Part shown: positions 1 through 10,600 of the stretch, piece by piece | How positions within the stretch are numbered: the first letter of the stretch is position 1 | Layout of the letters: each line of letters opens with the position of its first letter | Origin: Flavobacteriales bacterium | GTDB lineage: Bacteria; Bacteroidota; Bacteroidia; NS11-12g; UBA955 | Assembly: GCA_947447955.1 (NCBI GenBank) | Contig: CANFLS010000025.1 | Location: forward strand, 1-40,263 | Direction: 5' to 3' | DNA: 40,263 nucleotides | Notes under the pieces: model-generated | Told to the model about the DNA's origin: nothing | The model's database searches: none | The model's input: only the letters and a program-made list of their open reading frames with translations | Position numbers and translations under genes: made by a program

Positions 1-1
1 T

Positions 2-2734
2 TTAAATGTATCGTATCACGTAGGATCTGCTAGAGAAACTCCAGGTAAATCAGGTTTTGCGCATTTCTTCGAACATATGTTGTTCCAAGGTTCAAAACAC
101 ATTGCCGATGAAGAGCATTTCAAAATCATCAAGCAATATGGGGGAGATGTTAATGGGAATACTACCAGAGATAGAACCGTTTATATTGAAACTTTCCCAT
201 CTAACTTCACTGAAACAGCATTGTGGATGGAAGCAGATAGAATGGGTTGTTTCTTAGAAGCTTTTACCCAAAAGAAATTTGAAATTCAACGTGAAACAGT
301 AAAAAATGAAAAAGGTGAAAGATTTGATGGTCCTTATGGTTTCCTTATGGAAGTAAAAGACCAAGAATTATATCCTTCAGATCATCCATATAGTTGGTCA
401 ACAATTGGTTTCGTAGATGATTTGAATCGTGCGGATAGCAACGATTTGAAAAACTTCTTTTTACGTTGGTATGGTCCAAACAACGCTTGCGTAATTGTAA
501 GTGGTGATGTAAATGCAAGTGAAGTTGTAAAATGGTGTGAAAAATACTTTGGCGCTATCAAAAGAGGCAAAGAAGTTACGAAGAAAAGAGTAAAGCCGGT
601 TGTATTCACTGAACACAAATTGAAAAGCTATCCAGATCCTAATGCATCATTGCCTTTGATGTATATCAGTTATCCTGGTGCTCCAGTTTATCACGAAGAT
701 GAAGCAGCAATGGATATGCTGTCATATTTAATGTCAGGTACAAAAAGCTCAGTATTGTATAAAAAGTTCACCGACGGAGAATGGGCTTTGCAGTCTGCTG
801 CAGAGAATAACCCAATGAGTAGTATCAACCATGAACTTGCAGGTGAATTTGCATTTACATTGGTGGGTTATCCTTGGTCTGATATGTTCAAATTGAGAGA
901 TATGCTGTTTAGTACCATTGATTCTTTTGAATTTAAAAACTTCTCTGATGAAGATCTATCTCGTGCCAAATCAAACTTCTTAAGTCGATATAGCGGTGGA
1001 TTAGAATCTAATTCAGTTAAAGCGAATTATTTATCTTCATTTTGGTATTTAGGCTTGAAAGGAGCAGATGGCAAAATGTATAATTTAGAAGAAGAAGCAC
1101 AACGTTACCAAAATGTAAAACGTGAGGATATCATGCGTGTTTACAAAAAATATCTGAAAGGTAAATTTTCTTCAACTATTGAAATCACACCAGCTCCAAC
1201 ACCAGAAGGTGAGAAGCCAGTGAAATATACAAGTTTTAATCCCAATGCAAATTATAAAAACGAAGCATTGGATATTGAATATCAAAATTTAAAGTACCAG
1301 CCTGTGGTTGATAATTTCGACCGCGCTGTTCGTCCAGCACCAACTGTAGTAAAGCCTGTGTCTGTTCCTAAAACGTTCAAAAATAAATTCAATAATGGTT
1401 TAGAACTTTGGGGATCAAACTTTGATGAAACACCAAGAGTGTTTGCTCAAATTGTAATTAAAGGTGGTGAATTGTTTGAAAACGGCAAAGATGTTTTACC
1501 AGGTACATCAGAAATGTTGGCAACCAGCATGTCAAATGGTACTAAAAACAAAACTCCAGAGCAATTAGAAAATGCATTAGAAAAATTGGGTGCAAGTATT
1601 TCATTCAATCCAGGTGCAACTTCATTCGTTGTCAATATTGGATGTGAAAAAGATAAGTTAGATGCTACGTTGGCTTTGGCTAAAGAAATGATGTTCGAAC
1701 CTCGTTGGGACAAAAAAGAATTTGACAAAGACAAGAAACGTATCATTGAAGGTGCAAAAAGTCAATTGTCTAGTCGTGGCGTTGGTATGTCAAACGCATG
1801 GAGAAGATTGGTAAACGGCGAAAAAAGTCCTTTGGGTCGTTATGTTGGTTCTGATGATTACATGAAAGTTGGTATGTCTGACATTCAAAATTATTATAAC
1901 AAATATTTCACTCCAGACAATGCAAAATTGGTTGTTGTTGGTCCATTAACCAACGACGAAATGAATTCTAAATTCTCATTCTTAATGGATTGGAAAGCAG
2001 GAAATGTGGTTGTTCCTAAGCCAGAAGTTGCGCAAAAATTTGAAACGTCTCAATTGTTTGGTGTAAACTATTATGATGCTGAACAAAGTGATATTATTTT
2101 AGGATTTAGAAGTTTGCCATATGATGCAAACGGTGAGTATTACAAAAACACAATTATGAACTTTGCATTGGCTGGTAACTTTAATAGCCGTATGAACTTG
2201 AAAATTCGTGAAGAAAAAGCATGGACATATGGAATTAGAGGTGGATTTAGCGCATCATACGATGATATGCCGGGTATGTATCAAATTTCTGCTGGTATCA
2301 AAGCAAGAGCTACTGATAGTGCAATTCACGAAATACTATGGGAAGTTGAGAAGTTCAAAGAAAAAGGGTTAACTCAAGAAGAGTTTAATTTTACTAAATC
2401 TGCGTTGTTAGCGAGTGAAGCTTTGGAATATGAATCATTGGGTCAAAAAGTTGGATTTATTTCTTTGATGGCTAACAGAAATTTACCTACAGATTATGCT
2501 GAAAAACAATTGGAAATTCTTCAAAATATTAGCCTTGCTGAATTGAATGCTTTGGCTCAAAAGAATTTAAACACCGATCAAATGGTATTGGTTGTTTCTG
2601 GCGATGTAATTCAAATGAAAGCAAAACTTGAAAAATTAGGTTTTGGCAAAATGCAACTTTTAAACAGAGATGGTTCAGGAAAAGTGAACTATATGAAGGC
2701 GGGTGCAACCAGTCATAAAAAGAATTATAACTAA
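2..2734 (+). CDS. M16 family zinc metallopeptidase (two-domain, 5' truncated)
   Basis: This is a pitrilysin/insulinase-type peptidase whose N-terminus lies before the window; the frame is open from base 2 (910 residues seen). The inverted zinc motif HFFEH is at bases 62-76 (fragment residues 21-25). The third zinc ligand is expected about 77 residues later, and a Glu in RETVKNE (fragment residue 103) fits. The first M16 unit is therefore probably active. A second M16-like unit starts near fragment residue 460, but the place of its HxxEH reads PGTSEMLATS with no His pair, so it is probably the non-catalytic partner half, as is common in M16 proteins. The family degrades peptides, usually in the periplasm of Bacteroidota; the signal peptide that would confirm this is outside the window. 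A strong terminator follows, so gyrA is transcribed separately. Confidence 0.92.
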   Translation, partial: LNVSYHVGSARETPGKSGFAHFFEHMLFQGSKHIADEEHFKIIKQYGGDVNGNTTRDRTVYIETFPSNFTETALWMEADRMGCFLEAFTQKKFEIQRETVKNEKGERFDGPYGFLMEVKDQELYPSDHPYSWSTIGFVDDLNRADSNDLKNFFLRWYGPNNACVIVSGDVNASEVVKWCEKYFGAIKRGKEVTKKRVKPVVFTEHKLKSYPDPNASLPLMYISYPGAPVYHEDEAAMDMLSYLMSGTKSSVLYKKFTDGEWALQSAAENNPMSSINHELAGEFAFTLVGYPWSDMFKLRDMLFSTIDSFEFKNFSDEDLSRAKSNFLSRYSGGLESNSVKANYLSSFWYLGLKGADGKMYNLEEEAQRYQNVKREDIMRVYKKYLKGKFSSTIEITPAPTPEGEKPVKYTSFNPNANYKNEALDIEYQNLKYQPVVDNFDRAVRPAPTVVKPVSVPKTFKNKFNNGLELWGSNFDETPRVFAQIVIKGGELFENGKDVLPGTSEMLATSMSNGTKNKTPEQLENALEKLGASISFNPGATSFVVNIGCEKDKLDATLALAKEMMFEPRWDKKEFDKDKKRIIEGAKSQLSSRGVGMSNAWRRLVNGEKSPLGRYVGSDDYMKVGMSDIQNYYNKYFTPDNAKLVVVGPLTNDEMNSKFSFLMDWKAGNVVVPKPEVAQKFETSQLFGVNYYDAEQSDIILGFRSLPYDANGEYYKNTIMNFALAGNFNSRMNLKIREEKAWTYGIRGGFSASYDDMPGMYQISAGIKARATDSAIHEILWEVEKFKEKGLTQEEFNFTKSALLASEALEYESLGQKVGFISLMANRNLPTDYAEKQLEILQNISLAELNALAQKNLNTDQMVLVVSGDVIQMKAKLEKLGFGKMQLLNRDGSGKVNYMKAGATSHKKNYN

Positions 2735-2760
2735 CCTTTAAGGTACTTTTAATACGAGAA

Positions 2761-2790
2761 AAGGGTCGAACAATGTTCGACCCTTTTTTT
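2761..2790 (+). terminator. Rho-independent terminator after the M16 gene
   Basis: A perfect 11-bp stem (AAGGGTCGAAC / GTTCGACCCTT) with a 3-nt loop (AAT) is followed by a T run. It sits 26 nt after the M16 stop codon and ends that transcript before gyrA. Confidence 0.9.
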
Positions 2791-2884
2791 ATTGTTAAAA
2801 TGTATAAAAAATGTGGGCAATATACTGACCGAATCCATATATTATTAAAGGTTTATCACTAAATTGCAATACTTATATTTTCAC

Positions 2885-5512
2885 ATGGAAGAGAATAACA
2901 ATAACCTAGAAGAAATTAACGAAAGAATCATCCCAATAAACATTGAAGATGAAATGAAAACGGCATACATCGATTATTCGATGTCTGTTATTGTTTCGCG
3001 TGCACTACCCGATGTGAGAGACGGTTTAAAGCCTGTTCATAGAAGGGTATTGTATGGAATGGTCGACTTAGGTTTGGCTTCAAATAGACCCTATAAAAAA
3101 TCTGCCAGAATTGTGGGAGAGGTGTTGGGTAAATATCATCCACATGGCGATAGCAGTGTTTACGACACAATGGTGCGTATGGCTCAAGATTGGAGTTTGC
3201 GTTATCCTTTTGTTGATGGACAAGGAAACTTCGGTTCAATTGATGGTGATCCGCCAGCAGCAATGCGTTATACGGAAGCAAGAATGAGAAAAATTGCTGA
3301 AGAAATGATGACAGATATTGATAAAGATACTGTTAACTTCAGACCCAATTTTGACGAAAGTTTACAAGAGCCAACAGTATTGCCAGCAAAAGTTCCAAAT
3401 TTATTAATTAACGGAGCAAGCGGTATTGCGGTAGGTATGGCAACAAATATGGCCCCTCATAATTTAACAGAGGTTTGCGAAGGTGTTATCAAGTATATCG
3501 ACAATAACGACGTTACCATTGAAGAATTGATGGAAGTAGTAAAAGGTCCAGATTTCCCAACAGGCGCTGTAATTTATGGTGTTGAAGGAATTCGTGATGC
3601 TTTCGAAACTGGTCGCGGACGTATTGTTATGCGTGGTAAAGCCGAGTTTGAGCAATCAAGTACGGGTAAAGAAATGATTGTAATTACGGAAGTTCCTTAT
3701 CAAGTTACTCCATCACAAATTATTGTAAAAACAGTTGATTTAATTAATGAGAAAATCATTGATGGTATATCTGCAGTTCGCGATGAATCAGGTAGACAAG
3801 GAATGCGTATCGTTTTTGATTTGAAACGCGATGCAATTCCAAATATCATTTTGAATCAATTATACAAGTTCACTCCATTACAAAGTAGTTTTTCAGTAAA
3901 TAATATTGCATTGGTTGCTGGTAAACCAGAAATGTTAAATCTTAAAGATATGATTAAGCATTTCGTGAACCACAGACATGAAATAATTTTACGTAGAACG
4001 AAGTATTTATTAGAGGAAGCTAGAAAACGTATTCATATTTTGGAGGGACTTATTATTGCGTTAGATAATTTAGATGCAGTAATTAAGTTAATTAGACAAA
4101 GTAAAACCCCAGATGAAGCGAGAGAAGGATTAATGTCGAACTTTGGATTGAGCGAAATTCAATCTAAAGCAATCTTGGATATGCGTTTACAACGTTTAAC
4201 AGGTTTGGAAATTGACAAAATCCGCGATGAGTACAATGCCATTTTAAAAGAAATTCATTATTATGAAAGTATTTTGGCAGATGAAACTTTGAGAATGCAA
4301 ATCATCAAAGATGAAACCAACGAAATGGTTCAAAAATATGGTGATAAACGCAAAACAAGAATTGAGTTCAACGCTGAAGAAATCAATATTGAAGATTTAA
4401 TTCCAAATGAAGAAGTAGTTATTACAATTTCTCATAAAGGTTATATTAAACGTACTGCACTTTCTGAATACAAAGAACAAAATAGAGGTGGTAAAGGATT
4501 AAGAGGGGTTGCACATAGAGATGAAGATTTCGTTGAGCATTTGTTCATAGCCAGTACCCATAATTATTTGTTATTATTTACAGAGCAAGGTCGTTGTTTC
4601 TGGTTAAAAGTGTATGAAATTCCTGAAGGACAAAAAGCAACCAAAGGACGTCCAATTCAAAACTTGATCAGCATCCCTCAAGACGATAAAATTAAAGCGT
4701 ATTTAAATGTAAACAACTTAAAAGATCCTGAATACCTAAATAGTAAATCTATTATCATGGTAACTAAAAAAGGTACTGTTAAGAAAACTACATTAGAAGC
4801 TTATAGCCGTCCACGAACCAATGGTATAAATGCAATTACCGTTAGGGAAGGAGATGAATTGTTACAAGCAAATTTAACTGATGGCGATAGTGAAGTAATC
4901 ATTGCGAAGAAAAAAGGAAAAGCAATTCGATTCCCTGAAGCAAAAGTAAGACCTATGGGTAGAACTGCTTCCGGCGTGAGAGGTGTAACCCTTGAAGATG
5001 ATGAAGATGAAGTAATTGGAATGGTTTGTGTTAATCCTGCTAAAGAAAATACCACAATATTAGTGGTAAGTGAAAAAGGATATGGAAAACGTACAGATCT
5101 AGAAGATTACAGAATCACAGGTAGGGGTGGTAAAGGTGTGAAAACCATTTCAGTTACTGAAAAAACTGGCCACTTGGTGGGATTGATGAGCGTAACAGAA
5201 GAAGATGGTTTGATGATTATTTGCAAAAGCGGTATGACTATTCGTATGGCGGTTGACAAATTAAGAATTATTGGCCGTGCTGCTCAAGGAGTTAAGTTGA
5301 TTAATATCAAAGATAAAGATGCCATAGCAAGTATTGCAAAAACGCCGAAAGAAGAGGATGAAGAAGAAGAAAACCTAGAGTTCATTGGTGATGGCACGAT
5401 TGTTGAAGGAAGCGAATTAGAAGTAATTGATACAGAAATAGAAAATACTTCTGATGAAGATACCGAAGATGCTGATGATGAAAACACCGAAAACACAGAA
5501 ACCGATGAATAA
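2885..5512 (+). CDS. gyrA: DNA gyrase subunit A
   Basis: GyrA cuts and rejoins DNA in the GyrA2GyrB2 complex, which introduces negative supercoils using ATP. I start at the ATG at 2885 (875 aa), where the acidic leader MEENNNN begins; an ATG at 2864 is in frame but adds a run without family likeness. The catalytic tyrosine is Tyr129 in AMRYTEARM. The quinolone-determining region keeps Ser90 and Asp94 ([10 protein letters not shown]), the usual quinolone-sensitive residues. The C-terminal domain carries a GyrA box, QNRGGKG, near residue 532, which separates it from ParC; the common second Arg is Asn here. The protein ends in a very acidic tail of about 55 residues rich in Glu, Asp and Thr. Its last 8 bases overlap the next gene, so the two are probably translationally coupled. 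Confidence 0.97.
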   Translation: MEENNNNLEEINERIIPINIEDEMKTAYIDYSMSVIVSRALPDVRDGLKPVHRRVLYGMVDLGLASNRPYKKSARIVGEVLGKYHPHGDSSVYDTMVRMAQDWSLRYPFVDGQGNFGSIDGDPPAAMRYTEARMRKIAEEMMTDIDKDTVNFRPNFDESLQEPTVLPAKVPNLLINGASGIAVGMATNMAPHNLTEVCEGVIKYIDNNDVTIEELMEVVKGPDFPTGAVIYGVEGIRDAFETGRGRIVMRGKAEFEQSSTGKEMIVITEVPYQVTPSQIIVKTVDLINEKIIDGISAVRDESGRQGMRIVFDLKRDAIPNIILNQLYKFTPLQSSFSVNNIALVAGKPEMLNLKDMIKHFVNHRHEIILRRTKYLLEEARKRIHILEGLIIALDNLDAVIKLIRQSKTPDEAREGLMSNFGLSEIQSKAILDMRLQRLTGLEIDKIRDEYNAILKEIHYYESILADETLRMQIIKDETNEMVQKYGDKRKTRIEFNAEEINIEDLIPNEEVVITISHKGYIKRTALSEYKEQNRGGKGLRGVAHRDEDFVEHLFIASTHNYLLLFTEQGRCFWLKVYEIPEGQKATKGRPIQNLISIPQDDKIKAYLNVNNLKDPEYLNSKSIIMVTKKGTVKKTTLEAYSRPRTNGINAITVREGDELLQANLTDGDSEVIIAKKKGKAIRFPEAKVRPMGRTASGVRGVTLEDDEDEVIGMVCVNPAKENTTILVVSEKGYGKRTDLEDYRITGRGGKGVKTISVTEKTGHLVGLMSVTEEDGLMIICKSGMTIRMAVDKLRIIGRAAQGVKLINIKDKDAIASIAKTPKEEDEEEENLEFIGDGTIVEGSELEVIDTEIENTSDEDTEDADDENTENTETDE

Positions 5513-7034
5513 AATCAACTTAAAAACACTGATTTTGGCTCTGCCAATGATGTTCTTTTATGCTTGCGGGGCTCAACCGAAAGCAATTAGCACTGCCGAA
5601 TTTAGCTTAGAAAGTGGTCAAATTGACGAACTCCTAGTTGCTAAAGAAGAAATAGACAATGCTTCTAAAAATGAAAAAACCAAAAATTCTGCTAGAATGT
5701 GGTTTGTGAGAGGCAAAGTTTATGCGCGTATTTACGACAAAAGGAAAGTAGAACTAATCACACCTGTAGCATACCTTTCAGGGATGGCTGCTGGTAGATC
5801 CTATTTGGAATTCTACAATAGTACAGACTCTAAAAAAGGAGAGTACATCGAAGAAGCGAATAGTGAACTTAAGTTTGGTTATATTTCAACGTTTTATGAG
5901 TCTCAAACCTTTGGTGAGAAGTATTCTAAAGCTACAGACGCAAAGTTGAAAACAAAATTAGCAGATACCTTGGTTGAGTATTACCAAGTAATGTTAAGCC
6001 TTTATGATAAATTAGATACAGGTATGATCAACGATTTCAAACGTTCTCAAGTAGAGAAGAAATTCTTCATTGAGCGTTTGGCATTGTATTCATTGGGTAA
6101 TTCCGATGAAAATGTAAGAATGAAAATATTATCTGATTTGTCTAAAAATGAAAAACCAATTGCCGCTGTAGTTGAGAGTTTATCACACTTGTATCTTGAA
6201 AAACACGACACATTGGGTGCTAAGGTTGTAATTAAAGAAGCATTGGCAAAATCAAATGGCGACAATGACATTTTCCAGGTGTTGGTGAACTATTATATAT
6301 CAATTCACAAGGAAACTGAATTGTTTTCGGATATTAATGAGCAAATCAAAATCAATCCTACAACAAAAAGCTATTGGATTAGGGGTTATTTGAACGAACA
6401 ACAAAGCAAATACAACGAAGCCATTGCTGATTATTACGATTCTAGAAAATTAGATGAATTCAACTACGATGCAAATTGGAACTTGGGTGTGGCTTTGTAC
6501 AAATACAAAGTAAGAGAATTGCGTGAAGAACAAGCCAAAGCAACTCCAGATGTTAAAAAACAATTGGAATCTAAAATCCAGGCAAATTTTACTGAAGCAA
6601 AAGGGTATTTAGAATTTGCAGCAGAAAATACCAATTATTCAGTGCAAGAATTAAAAGACATTTCCAAAGCAATTAAGAATGTGTGTATTGAGCTAAATGA
6701 TAAAACTTGTATGATTGCTCAACGCGACAGGATTCGTTTACTTGATGGTGTTTCAATTGGAGTAGGAACTAAATTCAAATATGTAGTAACTGGTACTGCG
6801 AGCAGTTTTGATATTTCATACACGAACAAAATGAATACAGTTTCAGTTTTAACCGATGTTAAAGGAAACTGGGAAAAAGAATTTGATTACATTGATAAAT
6901 CAGATATGTTATCTGTTGGAGCTCGTAATAATGGCAAATCAGGAACTGTAAAAGTTCAGATTTTCGTTGATGGAGTTATGGTGAAAGAAATGGAAGCAGA
7001 AGGTGCTGGCAAACAAGTAGCTGTTCAGATCTAA
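5505..7034 (+). CDS. TPR lipoprotein with an MmpS-like C-terminal domain
   Basis: This is a 509-residue envelope lipoprotein. The start chosen is the ATG at 5505 inside the end of gyrA (ATGAATAA overlap), because it gives a clean lipoprotein signal with lipobox FYAC and Cys21; a start at 5454 would add a leader that is only gyrA sequence read in another frame. Tetratricopeptide-like helices fill most of the protein; the clearest are at about residues 285-400 ([20 protein letters not shown], then [16 protein letters not shown]). TPRs normally hold protein partners. The last 100 residues are beta-rich and read like the MmpS-type domain ([16 protein letters not shown] ... [12 protein letters not shown]). 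The partner and exact role are not known. Co-transcription with gyrA is implied by the overlap and by the single terminator after this gene. Confidence 0.85.
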   Translation: MNKINLKTLILALPMMFFYACGAQPKAISTAEFSLESGQIDELLVAKEEIDNASKNEKTKNSARMWFVRGKVYARIYDKRKVELITPVAYLSGMAAGRSYLEFYNSTDSKKGEYIEEANSELKFGYISTFYESQTFGEKYSKATDAKLKTKLADTLVEYYQVMLSLYDKLDTGMINDFKRSQVEKKFFIERLALYSLGNSDENVRMKILSDLSKNEKPIAAVVESLSHLYLEKHDTLGAKVVIKEALAKSNGDNDIFQVLVNYYISIHKETELFSDINEQIKINPTTKSYWIRGYLNEQQSKYNEAIADYYDSRKLDEFNYDANWNLGVALYKYKVRELREEQAKATPDVKKQLESKIQANFTEAKGYLEFAAENTNYSVQELKDISKAIKNVCIELNDKTCMIAQRDRIRLLDGVSIGVGTKFKYVVTGTASSFDISYTNKMNTVSVLTDVKGNWEKEFDYIDKSDMLSVGARNNGKSGTVKVQIFVDGVMVKEMEAEGAGKQVAVQI

Positions 7035-7060
7035 CGGATTTTATATATTAGAACCAAATA

Positions 7061-7097
7061 AAGAATAAGGATTGTCAATGGCAATCCTTATTCTTTT
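7061..7097 (+). terminator. Rho-independent terminator after the gyrA operon
   Basis: A perfect 14-bp stem (AAGAATAAGGATTG / CAATCCTTATTCTT) with a 7-nt loop (TCAATGG) ends in a short T run. It lies 26 nt after the TPR lipoprotein stop. Confidence 0.85.
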
Positions 7098-7565
7098 ACA
7101 ATACTATTTAACATAATGTAAATTATAAAACAATTAAGCGGAAATCAAAGAAACATAAAGTATTCAATATAGATTACTCGAATTATTCCAGAATTCATAA
7201 TATTCCATCCTCGTAGCATCCATTCTCAATCTCATATCTAAAATAGATTTCTTTAACTGCCCACAATTGAAATTGTTAAAAATCAATTTACATTCATGCT
7301 AAAATCAATTTAGCTAATAATCTAAATATGCCAATCATTTCAGCAATCATTGGATCCATATTAGGTAATCTATCTATTTTTAAATTTATGATGTTCGTAT
7401 AACCTACAAATCAAATTCAAATTCTTACGCATCAGTCAAAATCCAATGCTTAAAATTCAATCCATAACTCCAAAATTCAATCGTTTCAAACTTTCTTCAA
7501 CCTATATACTCTTCAAAAACCTCAATTTACATATGTTTAATTATCGTATTTTAGCAATAAAACTA
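7098..7565. other. AT-rich spacer with no gene found
   Basis: This stretch of about 470 bases lies between two convergent transcription units, each closed by its own terminator. I see no reading frame with coding character on either strand and no tRNA or known RNA motif. It contains short direct repeats: the 11-mer AAAATTCAATC occurs at 7452-7462 and 7472-7482, exactly 20 bases apart, and several TCAAATTC/ATTCAA variants lie near 7408-7482. Simple low-complexity drift is the likeliest explanation. Confidence 0.6.
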
Positions 7566-7568
7566 TAT

Positions 7569-7593
7569 AAAAAAAAGAGTCCGAAGACTCTTT
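7569..7593 (-). terminator. Rho-independent terminator for the hmgA-propeller operon
   Basis: The stem AAAGAGTC / GACTCTTT (8 bp, loop CGAA) is flanked on its left by a run of A, which reads as a U tract on the minus strand. It lies 48 nt beyond the stop codon of the minus-strand propeller gene. Confidence 0.8.
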
Positions 7594-7641
7594 CTTATGA
7601 TAAATAATATCGTGTAAACTTACTTAATTCTGCAAATAAAC

Positions 7642-10600
7642 TTAATTCACAAGCAATTTGTCAATCTGAATATACGAATCATCTGTTCTTACCATAATTA
7701 GGTATTCACCAGGTACTAAATTGCTAATATTAAATCTGTAAGACTTATTAGCTTCAATAGATTCTTTCATTAAAACTTGACCCAATGTATTTAATACTTC
7801 TAACTGCCCATTTACTTTAGAATCGAAACTTGCAAAATCTTTTGATGGATTTGGATAAATACGACTACCGTATTTTAAAGGGTTATTTTTAATTCCTACC
7901 GACATCAATACCAATCTGTTTGTAGAATCACTGACACACGTTCCATTCTTGTATATTGCCCTGTAACCGCCTTTTTTAGTAGCATGTATAAAGTTGTTGG
8001 TTCCGGTTCCAATCTTAACTCCGTTTAAATACCAATCAATTTGACCGCCAGCTGGTTTGTTTAAAATAAACAAGGTATCGTTACTACAATATATTACAAT
8101 ATTACGATACATCAATTTCACATTCACCACATTACTAAACACTGTTTTCGGAAAAGCACATTTATATGTAGAAGTTGCTGAAATTTTATATGCCACACTG
8201 TCTTTTTGTTTTGGCAACACCTTCATGAAAGTATTTGTATCTGAAGTTCCAGCTATTCCATTTTTATACCAAGCATATTTGAGTTTCAAATTCTTCATCA
8301 TTGTGTCTCCTAATGTAGATGTCAATTTCAAAGTGTCATCTTTGCAAATACTGGTTTTGTCAGCAATGGCGTTCATTTTCATTGCAATGGTATCAACAAC
8401 AGTTAAACTCTTTGTTCTGCTATCGTTTCCTGAGTTATTTGAAACTGTTAGCGTAATAAAATATCTGCCGCCCTTTGTGATTTTAATTTTCGGACTTTTT
8501 GAAGCACTATCGCCAGTTGTGAACTTTACGTTTGTGTTTGGACTAATTGACCACTTCCAGTTTAATGGATTGTTCAAAGAAGAATCAACTAAATTCACAA
8601 TTTGATTTGAACATGGCAACGTATCAGAAATTCCGAATTTTGCAATTGGATCCTTAATAGACCATGCGTTTGAAGTATAGACTCCTCTCCCATGTGTTAC
8701 AGCCATTAAAAGCTGATCTGAAGACCTGTATTTAAGTTGTAATGTTTTCACAGCAGACATTCCTAAATTATAGGGCGTCCATGTTGGGCTACTGGCATAA
8801 ATATTGTCAGTGCCATATACTCCAAGTTCAGTAGCAACCAATGCTTCTCCTATTTTTGAGGGATTTAAAACAATTGACCAAACTGGAACATCTGGTAAAT
8901 CGCCATCTTTTGCTGCCCATGTTGAACCCGCATTTATAGAAATATAAACATTGTTAATTCCGTAATTAGATACAGTTGCAGCCATTGTATCTGTAGTTTT
9001 ATGCCTAAACAACGATGAAGAATTTCCGCTTACCAATGTACCCATTTGGGTAAAGGTAGGTGTTGCAGCCCAGGCATCATTTGTTTTCCAAACTGTTCCA
9101 ATGTCGGTTCCTATATAGAGTACAGATTTCAATGTTAATGGGTCTTTATTTATCCAAAAACAACTCGCTTTCCCTGGTGAACCGCTTGATTTTATTGTTA
9201 TTGTACTTGGTGTACCCGCGGTTGCTCCGGTAATTTTTGTTCTATATAAAGTTAATGCATCTTTTGTGGAAAATAATCCTGATCCATTATCATCCCAAAT
9301 TGCCGGATTGATAAATTTGCCCGTGGCCCCATCATTCAAAAGATAATCACTTGATGCCCAATTATCAGTTGTGAAGTAATATGTATTGTATACATATCCA
9401 GTTATTTGAGTTTGGTTATTTGAAGCACTTATAAAACAAAATGAACCATCGCCACCTGTTACCATATTGGAATTTGAAACGCCTGTTCCCACCAATTGAT
9501 GAGTGCCATTATCCTGAGCACCTGCTAAATATAAATCTTTTGCAGCAGTTTGTGATAAATCACCTGCATAAAACTGTGTGGCGAAATACCCATAATTCCT
9601 TTGTGCCGTGATATCTTTGGTAGCAGGACTGTTTGTAATGTTTGCTGAATAAAACACACCCCCATCACAACCAAACATAATCTCACCCAAACTTTTTGGT
9701 TTAAATACTGCAACATGTTGATCGGCATGCACATATGAACAAGTTAAACTTCCCAATCCCGGATTGTTTGACCATTTGCTAATTTGCGACCAAGAAGAAC
9801 CACTATTACTTGAATAGAATAAATCAATTCCCCCAACAATCACAATGTTAGAATCCAATGGAGATACAGTCAGTGTTAAATCATACCAAGCTTGTCCCCT
9901 AGTAAAATCAGTACCTGGAATGCTATTGTCTGCATCTTTTGGCTTTTTCATAGATGACCATGAAGTGCCTTGATTTCTAGTTTTGATTAACGTATCGGCC
10001 TTTCCGCTTGATTCAAATAATGCATAAACAGTATTGAAATCATTAGGCGCAACTGCAATTTCAACCCTGCCCAAATTATTGGTATGAGAATAATTCGTTG
10101 TCCAAGTGGTTCCATTATCAGAATACATCACTCTTCCGCCGCCGCCATCACTTGTAGATGAACCATAAGGACTGTTTCTGGTACCTATCCAAAGTCTATT
10201 GTCTTCAGCTATTTCTATATCTGAAACGGAATAGGTATAGGATTTACTTGGAATATTCCCCAGTGCGCTTGTCCAGCTTGTACCGCCATTTGTGCTTCTT
10301 TTCAAACCATAACTTGACGTTCCATTCCATTGACCTTGAAAATACAAAGCATCTACTGCCGCATAAACAACCGAAGTGCCAGATTCATTTCGCACTGCAA
10401 TGTCGTTTACATAGTAATAGGTAGAAGTACTTGAAATTAAGTTAAAAGTGGCTCCCCCATCGGTACTCTTATAAATTCCTTGTCCCCTTGATGTACTTGA
10501 GCTTGAACCCCATCCCTCACCAGTTCCAACATACATTATTTTGGAATCGTTTGGATCAAAAGCGATGCATGAAACTGTAACATTTGCCCAAACATCACTC

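Noticed and set aside
2873-2880. TATATTTT just before gyrA as a -7 element
   Set aside because: It lacks the final G of the consensus and is so close to the ATG at 2885 that the transcript would be almost leaderless.
8057-8605. A 182-codon open frame on the plus strand inside the propeller gene
   Set aside because: It runs antisense to a long gene with clear domains, has no start context or family likeness, and its composition is that of a reversed Asp/Thr-rich coding region.
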